NCBI GenBank assembly: GCA_013433145.1
Contig: CM024174.1
Coordinates: 12,157,484-12,221,483 of the forward strand
Source of the DNA: Ascaris suum
Lineage: Eukaryota > Nematoda > Chromadorea > Rhabditida > Ascarididae
Direction: 5' to 3'
Length of the DNA stretch: 64,000 nt
Shown here piece after piece: positions 1-22,200 of this stretch (positions within the stretch are counted from its first letter, which is position 1; each line of letters starts with the position of its first letter). Made by a program: the position numbers and the translations under genes. The notes beneath the pieces were generated by a model. The model was not told the origin of the DNA, did no database searches, and worked only from the letters and a program-made list of their open reading frames with translations.

Positions 1-699
1 TTTTTCTGATTCTGTAGAGAAGTTTTTCTGGGCTACGGAAGAAAAGATCCGCATTTATGATAACCCTCATAGAAATAAGTAAGTCCAACTGCGGCATCTG
101 TAACCAGCAAGGGGAGAGAGAAGGACAATAGGTGGGGAGACTTGCTTTCAAAAAATCCATTTTCCGGAGCATAGGAGCCTCATACTTCTAAAACACTGAG
201 TCTTTACGCGTAGACCTTTACGACTGTAGCCCTCACGGAACATTAAAAGATGGTGGAAAAGTGAGCGACAGTGGAAAACTGCGAGTGCTGATTCTGATCC
301 AAAATAGAATTCTGTCGAATGTTTATTCGATTGACAGCAATATTTATGGCATTTTTTGAACGATCTCATTCGGAATGCTCTCAAGACATCGAATCAGCGT
401 GAAATCTCGAGAAGTTTTCAAAATTATACGATTTTTTTGAGAATTTCAATGATTAGAGTCAAAAATTCTATATAACATGAAACAGATGAAAGAAATAGTG
501 AGTTTAGTATTCATCAGTCATATATTGCTGTGAAGAAAAATATAAGTCGGAGTGCATAATTAGCACAATTTGAATCATTTCTTTTGTTTTACATTCATTA
601 TTTCGCATTAGAATTTACACACAGCTCTGAGGTATTCATTCTTCGATTGAAAAAAAAGCGAAAGCTAGAACAGGAATGAAAAGAAACTGTTGTTACATT

Positions 700-1030
700 T
701 TCCGCTGTGGCATGTACCATATGATCGTGGAGAGAGTATCCACATGTCGCCTGTCGCGAAAACATTCCCACGATAACGTCGCAAGAATTCAAAAATTCGT
801 GCGACGTTGTTCCCAGTGTCAGCCGATGTTTTGAGATCGGCTGACACTGGAATCGAAGTCCACTGTCGGCTGGAGCTGCATATATGCAGCCTCGGGTGAC
901 TAGTGGCATTCGCGGAAGTAACGAATGCTGCCCGACGCCGAATACGTCTCGCTCCTATAATCGACTACTGTCTAACTCCGAGTACATCCTGCTCTCTGAT
1001 GAGTTCCCTAAACCCATTCGTTTCTTCTAC
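700..1030. other. GC-rich block in AT-rich surroundings, coding potential unclear
   Basis: This stretch is visibly richer in CG than its flanks and is open for long distances on both strands. The minus frame over 909-598 reads MPLVTRGCIYAAPADSG and onwards. The mirrored openness prevents a strand call. It includes the hairpin at 813-850. No domain recognised. Around it, 1-700 and 1030-2774 show only AT-rich sequence plus an 11-G run at 1730-1740. Confidence 0.35.
813..850. repeat. Perfect 15-bp hairpin with 8-nt loop
   Basis: CCAGTGTCAGCCGAT (813-827) is followed by the loop GTTTTGAG and its exact reverse complement (836-850). One bulged C outside the stem allows two more pairs. It lies in a locally GC-rich block. 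Function unknown; it could be a foldback relic or a small structured RNA. Confidence 0.9.
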
Positions 1031-2774
1031 ACTAGATTTTCAAAGTTTTTTTGCATTTTAACGTGAAACTTTAAACTTCCTAGTGGATTAAACAAGATTA
1101 AATCGGTAGTATTTCTACTCAGAAGTATATAAACCTCTCATGGATATGATATAAGAATGCTTTCGCGAGAAAGCCTTTAACGTTCCATTATACAAACCTA
1201 TTCCAATAGAAGCTTCTCGTTTTCATATGATTCTATGCACTGACATTCGCGAAGTGCAGCGAAAATATCGTTCCGTACTTATGCTTCATAAATGCATATA
1301 CACACTTGCGCATTCGTTACTCTATCGGATAATCTCATTTACAAAAACATAAAAGTAGTGTTGTACAATTTGGCTGTTCACCACCGAAACGAATTTGAAG
1401 CTGACGAAAAATTTACTTACATTTTGGAGCCAAACGAATTGCATTCATGAACGATTAGGTCAATAAAAAAGATGTTTTCTAATAAATTCACATCAGCGAT
1501 CAGCTTGTTTAAAACATGCAGATGGATGTATCTTTACATATAACTTATTATTTGTTTACATTATGAGAGACTGATTGGTTCAACCGATGAAACAGCAAAA
1601 ATGCGTATTATAACAAATGCTTTCGCATTGTGCTCCTAACTTCTTGATAAAGGACGATTATTTATTCATGTGAGAGCTTTTCAATTTGGGAAAGGGAGGA
1701 TTGGGGGATGGTGGATTGAAGGAGTTAGAGGGGGGGGGGGATCGGAGAAATGATATACAAAAACAAAAATCAAGGAAGAATTCGATAGCAAGCATGATAA
1801 CTCAACATTATAACAAATAAATCAATATTAATCAACATTTAATCAATACAGTGCACGGATATAGTCAATGCAACAAAGACAAACATAAAGCTCACGAATA
1901 ATTTTTCACCGTGAGATCAAAATTTTACTATAATATTCGATAGACCAGTTAATAAAGTAGTTAATGTAGTATCAAAGAGCAACGATGACACTGAGAAAAT
2001 TGCAGAAATTAATCCTAGGAAAATATTCTCCCGATTATTAAAATATTTGCCAGTATAAATTCTTTGATATTTATGTTTTGTTGCGAAATAATTTTTAACG
2101 ATTGTGCTCTTATAATAATAAATTTTTCATTTCTGCAAAAAACTGATTTCTTAGACCGGCTTCAAAAATAAATAAGCAAATTACATAGTTAAGGATAAAG
2201 CGTACATGATAGGCAAGGGTTAGAAGATTAGCGGAAATGAGTAGAGAAATACAAGCACTCTGAAATACACGCAACAGTCAACTATCAATGCGTCAAACCT
2301 TGAATTAATTATTAATAAATCACATATTATTTAGATATGCTCACTTAAGTTTTCATTAATAAGCCACTCGACAATGAAGTTATAGAATTGGCGCGGCATA
2401 TTCCTACATCTACCATAAAATTATTTTCTTTGTGGAAAAGTCTATATTCGATGAAAACTTAATCGGTGTTGGCTACTAGAATAATCAATCCTAATGATGC
2501 AGTAACCTGCCAGGTAGGTATGTTAATAGCCAGTAATGTGCCGCAACAATAAACATCACTTAAGATATCACATTGTAAAAATTTTATTCTAAAATTCCGA
2601 CTAATTTCATATGTCTATTCATATTCATTGCGTAGCTTCTTTCTATGAAATGATTTTCAATGTTAGGAGGCAATTGATTTTTAGCTATGAATAACGAATA
2701 TTGAAGTAATAGCACTTCATGAAGTTATGGCGCTACAACGAAATAGGTGTATCACGCACTTTGGGATTCGTCGA

Positions 2775-11069
<8,295 letters not shown>

Positions 11070-12825
11070 CCTTATAATGTTGCTTAACGTTGATTCATAT
11101 CTGAATTTTATTTCAATTTCAATCAATTCGATTAATTCAAAAATATTCATTCATTCATCTCGCGAGAACGCCTTAATTCTTTAAAGCGAGAAATCACTCA
11201 AGAGTTTTGATGCAGTTTACATGGCTCGGCTGTCAATAATGCGTTTACATGAGCAAACGATCTCTTAACAAGCTCGTGAAAGCGATCTGCTGTACAGTAT
11301 AGGCCATATGATGAAAAGTTCTATCAATACACAACTGGGACTGATGCGCCATTGACAAAGCGCCAGATTTTAATTCCTCATAAACGGTGCTAAAGCTGCT
11401 TGATTATGGTAATATGTTTTACTCATCAATCAATCTCGGATTAAAATCTATGCTTATATAAGTGGACAGGTGTTGTAAGTGGACAGATGTTCAACACATA
11501 TGCGAATGATTCCTCTTACCTTTTGCTTAATATACTTAGGTGTTTCCAGGTACAATAGTAACCACCAACAATAATTCTTCATCGTAACTTGCTTTATCGA
11601 TCGAAAATTTACTGCTGATATCTCGTTAGATTTTATAGATACATGGTTTAGTCCTTATCGTTTATCACTCCTATTCAAACTTTAAGATCATCCAAGTTTT
11701 ACAGTTATATTTATTAACCAATATTTATTAACCACTGCATATTTTCTGAAATTAAAAAAAAAATGTGATTCTGTAGAACTCAGTAAAGAAATGTTTACCC
11801 ATAAAACTATTGTTAACTGTTTTCATATGCTATCAACAAGGGATTAATTTCCCACAAAAAAATTCTTAGTTCTTCTTTAAGTAATTTTTAAATGAGGAAA
11901 ATGGCTTTCAATAATTCCTTACTTACTACTTAAAGCACGAATGCATGCTTCTATAATCTGAATTCATAATTTCTTGCTTAGTATTCTCAGATGTTATTAA
12001 CTAAGAAAGTATATTCGTGATAGTATATCTCATCATTATCTATTGTGACACATTAAAAGGACATCGTTAATGTCTTATCTTATATGAAAGGTCTAGGACT
12101 GATTCAAAAATTTTGATCACTCTTAAACATCGCATCACACTTATACCAACTTGCTCATCAATCACACCTGTTATTTGCAACTTATTTCCTAGAATCAGTT
12201 CTCTTAATTATGAGGTTCTGCTAAGTTCTAGCTAAGTTTAGGAATATCTACTCTAAAGCATTGTTCCACCTCCTTTCTCCTCTATTATTTGCTTGCAGCA
12301 ACAATTCTGCACTATTAAAATGCGGATAAAGCCATGAAACAATAGCTGAAAATTATTACAGTAATTTGAAGAAATAGTATGAGATGTAGGCGAATTGCAT
12401 TTAGACAATAATATGAGCACACTATATGGAAGAACGATCAACACACTTATATCCGAGAAAAACACCAAACTGCATCCACTAGGACATAGTGAACGAAATT
12501 AACAGCGGACAATGGAGTTTCTGACACAATGTAAAAGAACTAAGTGTCCAACACCGTAATACTCAACGATGGTATCGCGAAAGCGAAGAAAAGGAAGAAA
12601 AATAGTTTAATCTTCGATAAATTATTTCACTTATTCTGCAAATCAAATGCAAAAAAAGCTTTGCAGAATTGTTGTAGCCACTAAAGCAAAACATTCGCCG
12701 TGGTTGATGACTCGCTCGAACTAACGATGCCCGATCCGACGCTAGATAACTGCACAGTTTTTACAACTATCCATTAGCGACCGATGATCGACGAGTGATA
12801 TGAAATTCTTCTGACGTTTGATTGC

Positions 12826-12833
12826 TATATAAG
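12826..12833 (+). promoter_or_regulatory. TATA-box-like element in a moderately GC-rich stretch
   Basis: TATATAAG followed by CAGCCC, in a stretch (about 12690-12910) more GC-rich than its surroundings. A TTTCTTTGCAG acceptor lies downstream at 12974-12984. No ATG-led gene could be attached, so the promoter call is tentative. Confidence 0.25.
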
Positions 12834-13540
12834 CAGCCCTTGAGGCGACTATTGGCTTCTACTCTTGGTATTGTGCACGCTGTTCGTGTTTGTATTCGTC
12901 GTTTGTACCCGCCATTACTAACATTTCCCTTCAGAGGCAATATAAAAGAATAAGAAAGAGGAATTCAACAACTTTCTTTGCAGTGCACCGTTCATGCAAC
13001 TAGAAATTGATGATTAGTATCGTATGAACCTTCTTAAACTTCAAAAATAGAATGACTTCAAAGCGATCGACTGATCGAATATCTGAGATTGAACTGATAA
13101 GAACAGTACCTCATACTTTGATCTTAAGTAATAGGTATAAAGTGGCGTATAGGAATGAAAAATGCATCGGACGGGATCAAAGATATGGCACAATTAATAA
13201 AGGCAAACCCTCGTAAATTCTCGAACTGAAAAAAAAAAGACAAATGTATTATCAGTCGTTTACTTCTATCTATAGTCATGTCAAAGGCTTGAAGCCTAAC
13301 CAAAAACGACTTCCTGAATATAAAACTATCGAACTGTAGGTGTGCGATGGCTATAGGAGTGCCACGAGATGCTTGCTACCTTTATTGCCAAACGTTTATT
13401 TGACGGCATAGTCGATTTAACACTTTCGCTAGCATTTTGATATTCACTGATCAAGCCCATATATTGTATATCATCGACGATGGACATGAAGTAGACAAGT
13501 GAATCGAAGAAACTAACAAGAAAGCCGAGATAGGGGAATA

Positions 13541-13583
13541 GAGAGAGGGAGAAAGACAGAGAGAGACAGAGAGAGAGAGACAG
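13541..13583. repeat. (GA)n-rich simple repeat
   Basis: Interrupted GAGAGA and GACAGAGA units. The minus-strand frame here encodes only Ser/Leu repeats. Confidence 0.8.
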
Positions 13584-16500
13584 CTGGCTGCAAAATTAGT
13601 CCACCTAAACTTGAAAGAAACTTTCATAAACAGGTGCACATCAGTGAGTGGGCTAGCAAGAAGTCGGTGAAAAAATTTTTCTATTTCAGAGCAATTTCGA
13701 AAAATATGATTAAAAATTAGAATACCATATCAATACCTGGCTAAATGATAACATTTCGAAAATATTTCCTGTTCATTTTATGTGTCCACCTATCCAATCT
13801 TAATAAAATAAAAATAGCACGATGTATGATACGTGAAAGCAAAGAATGACGTCACTCAATGCTCTATCTGCTCCAAGAATATGGTTATTCTCAATAGTAG
13901 TGATTAACTCATAGAGGAATAAAAAATATTGTTGGAAAATTGCCTTCAACCGCAATATTCGATTAATAGATCGAAAAAAAAAAGAAAATATGAAAGTAAC
14001 AAAAGTTTGAAATAAAAATATCGTTGAGAAATTCTCAATAATTTAGTTGTAAATGAGTTCTCTCTAGTAAATCTAGCCAGTAAGTAATAGTATTAAATTA
14101 GCCAGGTATAGATGAACATTCCTAATTTATAAAGGAAAAGTCGAAAAAAAAAATACGATTAAGCACGTTAACACATCGTGATCTCTTCGTTTTGTATAGA
14201 AAAAGCACATACGACTTGAGTGAATCAATTGTTTGCGGTGTAAATTAGCCTAAAGGTATTAGCAGTGTTTATTCCTAACGAGAAAAATAAACAACGAAAA
14301 CTTATAGATAGAAATGCATTATGAATAATTTCGGAATTCATGACGCTCTATTTCTAAAAAGGTGATGAGGGAAAATTGAGGGAACTATGAGGGGAACTAT
14401 GAGGGAAAATTACTCTTACAAGCTCAAAAATTCCCGTTATTAAAACTTAATTTATAGCGTGAATAACTATAATCGAACTTGCTAAATTTGCTCGCATACA
14501 AACAATTGAAATATTTTGTGAATACATTCGAAAAGCCATCAATTAATAAAAGTTACATAAAAACTGTTAATTTTTTTTTCACTTAACTACAAAAAAAGCA
14601 AAATTTGTAGTTCTACTGTTGAGCTTTTAGAGCAAATAAATCGACTGGCATATCTATCTAACATCCATCCTCATTAAGTTTATGATTTAAATGAATAGGG
14701 AAAGTACGTGGAATGGTCGACAGCAAACCGTTAGGAGGTATTGAAACAAATTCAGCGCCTTATAGATAATTTGAAGAATTGGGGAAAAAAACCTTAGCGG
14801 AACCAACCGCTTATTTACAATACATTGAAAGATATCAACATTTACTGATTAACCTTACGTAGTATGCAACTAGAAGATGCATTATTTTAGTGACAAATTC
14901 TCTTACGCATTAGCAGGAAATTTTCTACGACAGTTGCAAGTAGCTTCGAATAAAATGCTAAAGATTTAGCACGTATCGTTCTACTCATAGAATGGCGCAG
15001 TTGTTTTCGTTGTACTATTATTTTGAATTCCTATAAAACTCTACATCCCATTTTGCGCATCAAGATTGATCGCTTTCACGAGTTCTTTAACAGTTCTTTA
15101 GCTTGAAGAGGTCGAAATTTTAGAAATATGTAAAAAATCCCGTTCAATCCGATATGCTCTAAGGTTTAGCAAATGTCGTTTTCAGCTTTTTTTATCCGAA
15201 TATCTCGAACTTGGAATATCGAACGAATAAGAGGTACAGCAGTAAGAATTCGAGTCAGGCGGTTTGTGTAACGGATAGCGGACCGTGCAGCGAGGCTGAC
15301 GGCATTTCTTTGCCCTGAAATCTGTAATTTATATAATGCTGTGTTCGTTTGAATGCGATTTTTTGGACATGCGAACATCATCACTGATGAAAAATCCCGA
15401 AAATGTTGATATGTTGCATACTGGTAATATTTTCACATATTAATATGACTTACATATATCGACCGATATGAGCCATGAAGAAATGTTTGTCGTTTAATTT
15501 ATCAATATGCAAAGTAATTCATATGCAAATTTTGATCGAAAATTTTTCTATTTTAGGGTTATATGGCTTTTCAATCTATTTTTTTTTTTTGCAGAAATAT
15601 CTGACTTCAACACTTTCCCACTTTTTGAGCATCGTTTTGACTTTTGTTATGCTCAATTAAACCTCTTCTCAAACCTAACAATTTTGACTTTTGTTATACT
15701 CATAAAACCTTCTCTGTTATTTCACTTCTCATTGACTCGTATTGCAGAATAAAATTTCTCTTGCGGAAAAAACAACTTCAAATCGGTAAAAAATCTTCCA
15801 TAGTAAGAACCAGCGACGACAATTTAACCACTTCAAATAAAAGATCAAACAGTAAGATTACAAATATTCTCGACAAACTTGTAAAATCCCCTCATATATT
15901 TTTTCAGGGATTTCTTAGCAGAATTTCTTAAAGCAATGAAATAAAATCGCAAAAATATTGGCTCAAAAATGAAGAATTAAAAGAAATATGATTGAATTTG
16001 AAGTGGTTTCATTGAGGAGGAAATAAACTTGAAGCAAGTGGCTATGATTTTTTAAATGAGCGATTAATTAATTGGTGTAGGTGTGTTAAGCGTGGAGAAG
16101 TGCAATCATCAGCTGACACAGAAAATATTTGCGCTTCTTTTCTTTTTTTTTTTTTTTTTTTGCAATATAAGTACAATAGCATAGGAAATCAAATCTAAAA
16201 ATGTGTTTATTGAAGAATCTCATATTCTTGAAAAGCACATCAGACAGCAGTTCCATCATCGTATTTCCACATACAAGCTACTGAACGTTATCCTCGATCG
16301 TTTAAATTGATAGACAGTTCTATAGTTACATAGTAATTCTAAATTTCTTTCTTTCCAGCAGTGCTTCATGATTTTCAAACTTGACAAACGCTTTAAGGAG
16401 TTTTCATGCATGTAAGTTGAAGTTTTTCTGCTAGCTGGACGAAGTTTGAAGGATATTCACGATGTCCACGTTTCCAGAATATAAAGAGATGTGCCAATAT

Positions 16501-16775
16501 CGAAGGTATAAGAATCTCTTCCCACTCCCCTTCTCTCCACAATCACTTAACAGATGAAACGAGAAAGGCGAAAAAAAAATTTTTTTTTTGGCACAACGCG
16601 TGCACTATATTTGCCGCAAACAACAATTATGCTTGAATTATTTGCTGAATTTTATCGAGTACATGTATGCAAAATGACGCCAAAATATCTTTTTAATTTG
16701 GAATCGTTATTTCTGGAACTTCATGGTCGTTACTGCAACGTTAGCTGCAATTATGCCAGGAATCCTTAAAACTTA

Positions 16776-16918
16776 TTGGCTCAAAAAACCTCAAACCTTA
16801 CACCTCCTTGATTGGAAAGAGCTCATGCCTCAGGCCTCTTTGGTCCAAAAGCCTCATGTCTTAAGCCTCTTTCGCTCAAAAAAACGTTACGCTTTGCACC
16901 CCTTTGATTTAAAAAAAA
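16776..16918. repeat. Degenerate tandem repeat, unit about 33-36 bp, four copies
   Basis: Copies share the pattern CTCAAAA-CCTCA-CTT-CCTCTTTG. An ATG frame from 16723 runs through it, but the repeat explains the openness. Just upstream are two exon-like patches: 16359-16411 (TTTCCAG acceptor, GTAAGT donor) and an ATG at 16462 reading MSTFPEYKEMCQYR to a GTATAA donor. I could not link them into a gene. Confidence 0.6.
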
Positions 16919-17922
16919 TCTCCATTTTAGTATATTATTATGTTTTATGATCATAGTTGCACGAATACGTAACAAAATCATGTTTTCACAAGAAATATCG
17001 CGCATAAAGATGTATTGAAAGATGAGCTAACTTCAAAACTATAATTTGCAATAGTCTCTACAATAGAGACCTCATTCGCTTCTCATTGGGGGGAAAAAGT
17101 TTTTTATGCTATTGCTCAAAAAGTTTTAAAAATTAGCGTTGTATTTTAAATTCAAAAAAGAATAATATGCCATTCAAGAACTGTTAACGTCATAGCAATG
17201 ACCTATTCTTCAACGTTGTTGATAGCAAAAGAGCATGTAAAAACTTCTTATTGAAGATTCGACAAAGCGCCAACAAAACCTTAGCAAAGTGCTCTAAATT
17301 TAAAGAGCCCTAAAAGAGCTTTAAATCTGAACGTGAGTAAAACCTTCATAGTTTACTTTCTTAGATCAAAAGATTAGTAAGACCGAAAACGGGTGGCGCT
17401 CGACCACTAACATTTTTTCACCTAATCGTTCGTTTAGCGACCTTTTAAATTTAAATATGAGTAACTAGTTGAGTAGCTCAATTAATTAGGCCTTAATATG
17501 GGGAACTCTAAGTTTTAGGCGCTGAGCTTTCGTTGAACTTTTATTCCCCGGGAGTTTTCATAAGGAAGTAATAGAAAAGCATGATTGGCGTAGGTAAAAA
17601 TTAATTCACCAGGGAACAATTCAAAACGTTTCCTAAAAATTACGTACCATATGCTAGAAAATCCTCCGCAAATACTAATGATGGACGACATTGCATTACG
17701 AAAATCGAAAATCTCCGCAATTATATAACATGAAAATAATTGCAGTCAAGCCAATAGTTCTGATATGTATCCGTGTGTGCTGTTTTTTCTTAGCCACACT
17801 GACGAAATTGCTCTTCTGGCTCGATCACTTGTTCGTAGACAGCGCAACAACTCGCCACCACTGGCCCCCGGGGAGGGGTGGTATTCTCGGATCATATTGC
17901 TTGTTGAATCTTTGAACCTTAC

Positions 17923-18113
17923 CTCCACCTCCACAGAAGCCGCATAACGCAAACGACTTGTAATGACGTGTTCAAAAAACTTTCCCTAATGTATGCTCGG
18001 ATCCCATAGCGCTCGACCTCTTTTAAGAATTCCTGGAGATCCTTTTCTGTCCAGAATTCTTGAATGAGACTGGGCATCCTCGGAGTTCGCAACTTGAATT
18101 TGGGATCCTCCAA
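17923..18113 (-). CDS. Candidate internal exon in a GC-rich block
   Basis: On the minus strand the frame LEDPKFKLRTPRMPSL, then EFWTEKDLQEFLKEVERYGI, runs without stops from a CTCAAAG boundary to a GTAAGG donor. GC content here is clearly higher than in the surroundings. A further coding-like minus-strand patch (ATDFQAVQVDIKTTGAKW) lies near 18490-18410 but meets a stop. Together they could be exons of one decaying gene or pieces of a mobile element. Family not recognised. Confidence 0.3.
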
Positions 18114-19099
18114 CTTTGAGGCCGCGAATGATATTTTTATAACGTATGTTTTACAATACATAATACACATGTATAACAATGCATGTATTAAATGCATGCT
18201 AATTAATTCGTTTGATATTCATATAGACAAAACGCACACATGTAACGCACATATATCAATAAACTTATTCTATATGTATATGTATTTACATAATGTCTCA
18301 TATTGCTTTCTTTATTCACATATTTATTCATACTTTATTATATTTATTTATTTATTTCAATCAAAAGAGCATTCATTACGAATTAATGTCTCTTCATATC
18401 GCTTCCACCTGCCCTAGCCCAATGCCCCTCTGATCCACTTGGCTCCTGTGGTCTTTATGTCGACCTGTACTGCTTGGAAGTCGGTCGCGTGAATGTATTT
18501 ATTCATACGCAATATATATTTATACATAAATCTGTTAGTTGAATGAATAGTCTCCAAATCTACTGCATATTTAAAAAAAAAAACTTTTATTTGCTTGCAA
18601 TACGGAGACTTATAAAATGCATGGCTAATGCAGTTTATGCTACGTTCTATTTTGACACTTTTTCAAAAGCTAACAGGTGGATGCACCATAAACTATTAAG
18701 CCGCTTAAAATTTGGAATATCGAATTTTCCTCTACAGATTCTGAAGTTCAGAGTTCAAGAAATTCCAGAAGTATGATTTCCTGAAGTATAGCTGAGTATG
18801 ATTTCATGTAGGAAATCTCGATGTTTAGCGTCTTCAGTCACTAGAATTTCAGACTGGAATCATCAAACAACAAATCGTGGGTCGAAGTTTCATAGCTGAC
18901 AGATTTCGAATGGAACACTGAATGACATATAGCGACGTAACGTACAACCAACATCCGTGTTCCACATCGATTTATCTAGTTCTGTCATAACTAAATTCTA
19001 GAAATGTCTTTTCTGTTTTCATCTTTCTGGATTCTATGAATCAGCGGGTAATATTTTTAAAAAAAAGCACTAACGATATGGAAAAGCTTTCATTTGCAG

Positions 19100-19218
19100 C
19101 CGCTTCCATCTTGATAGATGGACCGAATAAAATGCAGTTGAGGAAAGAAATGAGCAGAATTATGAGATTCGCCGATGATGAAGAGAAAATACTAAAGTAT
19201 CAAGCGTATCGAATATAA
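19100..19218 (+). CDS. Candidate terminal exon, unrecognised
   Basis: A consensus CATTTGCAG acceptor precedes a phase 1 frame, ASILIDGPNKMQLRKEMSR, then FADDEEKILKYQAYRI, to TAA. The frame is also open upstream from an ATG at 19036, so a 60-residue single-exon ORF is the alternative. The charged helical composition looks coding. Confidence 0.3.
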
Positions 19219-22200
19219 TAAACGAGTTTGATTAATTTCCACACTAAAAAAAACTTTCATCTAGCGCAATGATGTCATCGCAAAACGTATCATTTATAAT
19301 TGTAGACAAAATCTTGAAACAGTGAATGTTTACTTATACTTACCTATCAAAAATTTACCCCTTCCTGAGAGACTTTCCAGCCGATCAAAGGTTCAAGAAG
19401 GCTGATTTGAAAGCAGCGGAAACTATACTCTTCACTTCAATCGGCAATTTTCTCCATACAGAAAACTGACATTATGAGTCAACTCAGTGCATCTAGCATA
19501 AAATTGCCGTTTGCAATTATAAACGAATAATGAGATTATAAAGCGATTATGACCACACTAAAATGTGGAGCTATTGATGGAAATCGATTTTCATTTTAAC
19601 CTAAAATTTCTTCATTGAGTGGATTATTCGTGCGAATTTGTTAAGCCGATTAAATATGCAAATTTTTGCGAGGATCTTGAAATTCTCGATAATTCAGCAT
19701 AAAATTTGACATTTCTTCGAAAGCACAGATGGGAACATATTGTGTTATGATAACACAATTTTTTGATTGGCAAAAAAATTTACTCACAACTTTCGAATTG
19801 GCAATTTAAATAGGCATGCATCATTTATTCTTACAAAGTTTGATACTCTCATTTAATTAGACGGAGATAAGTGTAGATGCACGAACGGATATCACATGAT
19901 CGCGAAAGAACCTCTATGAAAATTGCTTTTAAAAGCGCATAAAATTGCTCTGTTACAATACCTTTTTTTTTGAGTGAACTATGCGCTGTTTGAAATTATT
20001 ATCCATTACGTTGAAACAGTAGACAGATAATTCACTTCATTTTGGTTTTTCAGAAGCGAAGTTCAGCGCAAAACGCTAAGTTTTAATAGGACAGAAGTAG
20101 AGAAAGAACTAGAAATTGCGCCTATAAAGAGGTAGCTATGCATAGCTGGCAGGATCTATAGGATCTATAATCCTATCGATTGTATCATTCGAACTGAATA
20201 AATCTCAAATGGAATTGTGAAGTATACCAAGGGAGACGTTATGACATACCGTTAAGAATTCGATCACCTGACTACCGGAAATGCATAAGCTCAGAGCTCA
20301 GATGTAGACAATTTTCTTTTGAAAAAAAAAAAAATAATTCGAACATGCAGAAAATGATGCCAGTGAATCTGTCACAAATCAATTCCTATCTTATCACGTT
20401 CATTCAGCCGAATGACTGTCAAAAACAATAAAGAAATATCAAATAATACTTTCATACCGAGTCAACTAACCATAAATCTTGTGGAACTAAGAGAGCTTTT
20501 TTTTTTTGCCATAATGCAGAAGAAATGAATTCACTTCCCGAATTCACCTAGATGAAAATATCGATAAGACACACCTAGATGATGATTAAGTTTAGTAGAA
20601 TTCAAGATGAGTGAGCATCTTATTCGGTTTGAACTTTATATAGCAAATTTTATTGCCATTTAATTTTTATGGTTCATGAGATGAAACAATCGTCAACATA
20701 AATAAATGCATTAGCAAAGATATTTGTGTAAAAATATCACAATGCAATTTTACAAATGCATTGCAAAAATTGCAAACAATCTAACGCCATAATAGCTAAT
20801 GATTATTGCATATAATATCATTTTCTTTTTTTTTCGTTTATTGCAGAAAAGAAATTCTGTAGAAGTTTTTAATTTTATCATCCTATGGAATATTAGAGAA
20901 AAATATTAAAGGAAAAAGGAGATTTTCGAATATTTCATTAATTTATTGCAATAATCATTTAACTGAATAAACAATCATTTTTTCATTTTATTAGATCGAT
21001 ACGAAGAGAAAAACAGAGGAATATGATCACGTTCGCAATTTTGCATCATAAATATAAATAATATAAGAATTTTAATTTATTTTTATACTGCATAACTGAA
21101 AACGTCACAAACTAAGGCCTATTTCATTATTATTCACAGAACAACGAAGACTAGTGAAGTAGTGAAGTACAACAACAATATAAATGCGCCTGAGAAAAAA
21201 AACATCGTCTAAGAATGTATCATAAAGCAGCACTTCAGAACACTCACAACATATCGCATAAAATCTGACCACTTCTCTGATGAGTTTTCATTAAGCCATT
21301 CTTATAATGGAGAGCAGCACATTAAAACGTTTTAAAATATACGTAAATATAGCCTCTATAACACTTTCTGGGAGGCTATTCCAGACTCGCATCACTCTAC
21401 ACTGGAAGCTATGTAGAACGTTGTTTAGCGAACCGTCAACTCTATAGCGGAATGATTGTTAGTATGGAAATTGCCTGAATCGATATGCATTTAAATAATT
21501 ATTTCTTTGGATGACATAGCTTGGAGAGAGAATAAAACGAAGAAGAAGAGAGAGAGAGAAAACGACAAAGAATGACATACGCTGAATTGGTTGTTTACAG
21601 TAATCTTCTAATTGTCGAAATATTTATATTTGCGGCAATTCAATAACATTTCAATCAGTCATCACTTGTTCTCCACCTTTTTCCCCCACCCTCTTCCTTC
21701 CTCATTTGAAAAACCCCGTCATCACAAATTCAGGAAGTCGACTTGAAGCTTTAATTTTAAGAGTAGATAGAATTTTATGAATATACTCGTTCCGACTGGC
21801 TGTTGCGCACAACACTAATCGGGGAAATATGCCCCATAGGGTAGGTCTCGTTGCGCCGAAGACTAACCCGGGAAATGCTTTCCGTACTAAATAGCGCGAC
21901 AGACCATCATTTGATGAAGCTTAAAATTATGAAAGAAAGTGAAGAGTGCAATAGATACTCGAGTGGGCTAGACAATTCAATAAAAATCAACTCAAGTCAG
22001 CACAAAGCACAATAATGCACCTGTTCAGTGAGCAGCACTTCTAACTAAAATAGCGCTCCATTAATAAAATGTTGCCTTTGTTTCTATCGTTGATTTTTAG
22101 AGAGAGAGAGAGAGCTATTGTTTGGAGCCGATAGGAATAATTTTTTTTTTCTAATTTGGAAAATTTTTCAAAAAATATTGCTATTTTTGACATAAGAAAA

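Larger units (their letters stand above)
11151..16350. other. Gene-poor AT-rich stretch
   Basis: Apart from the TATA-like site at 12826 and the GA repeat at 13541, I see no supported gene. A basic minus-strand frame at 15384-15166 (SLAARSAIRYTNRLTR) is open for 72 codons after a possible TTTCAG acceptor, but nothing else supports it. Confidence 0.5.
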
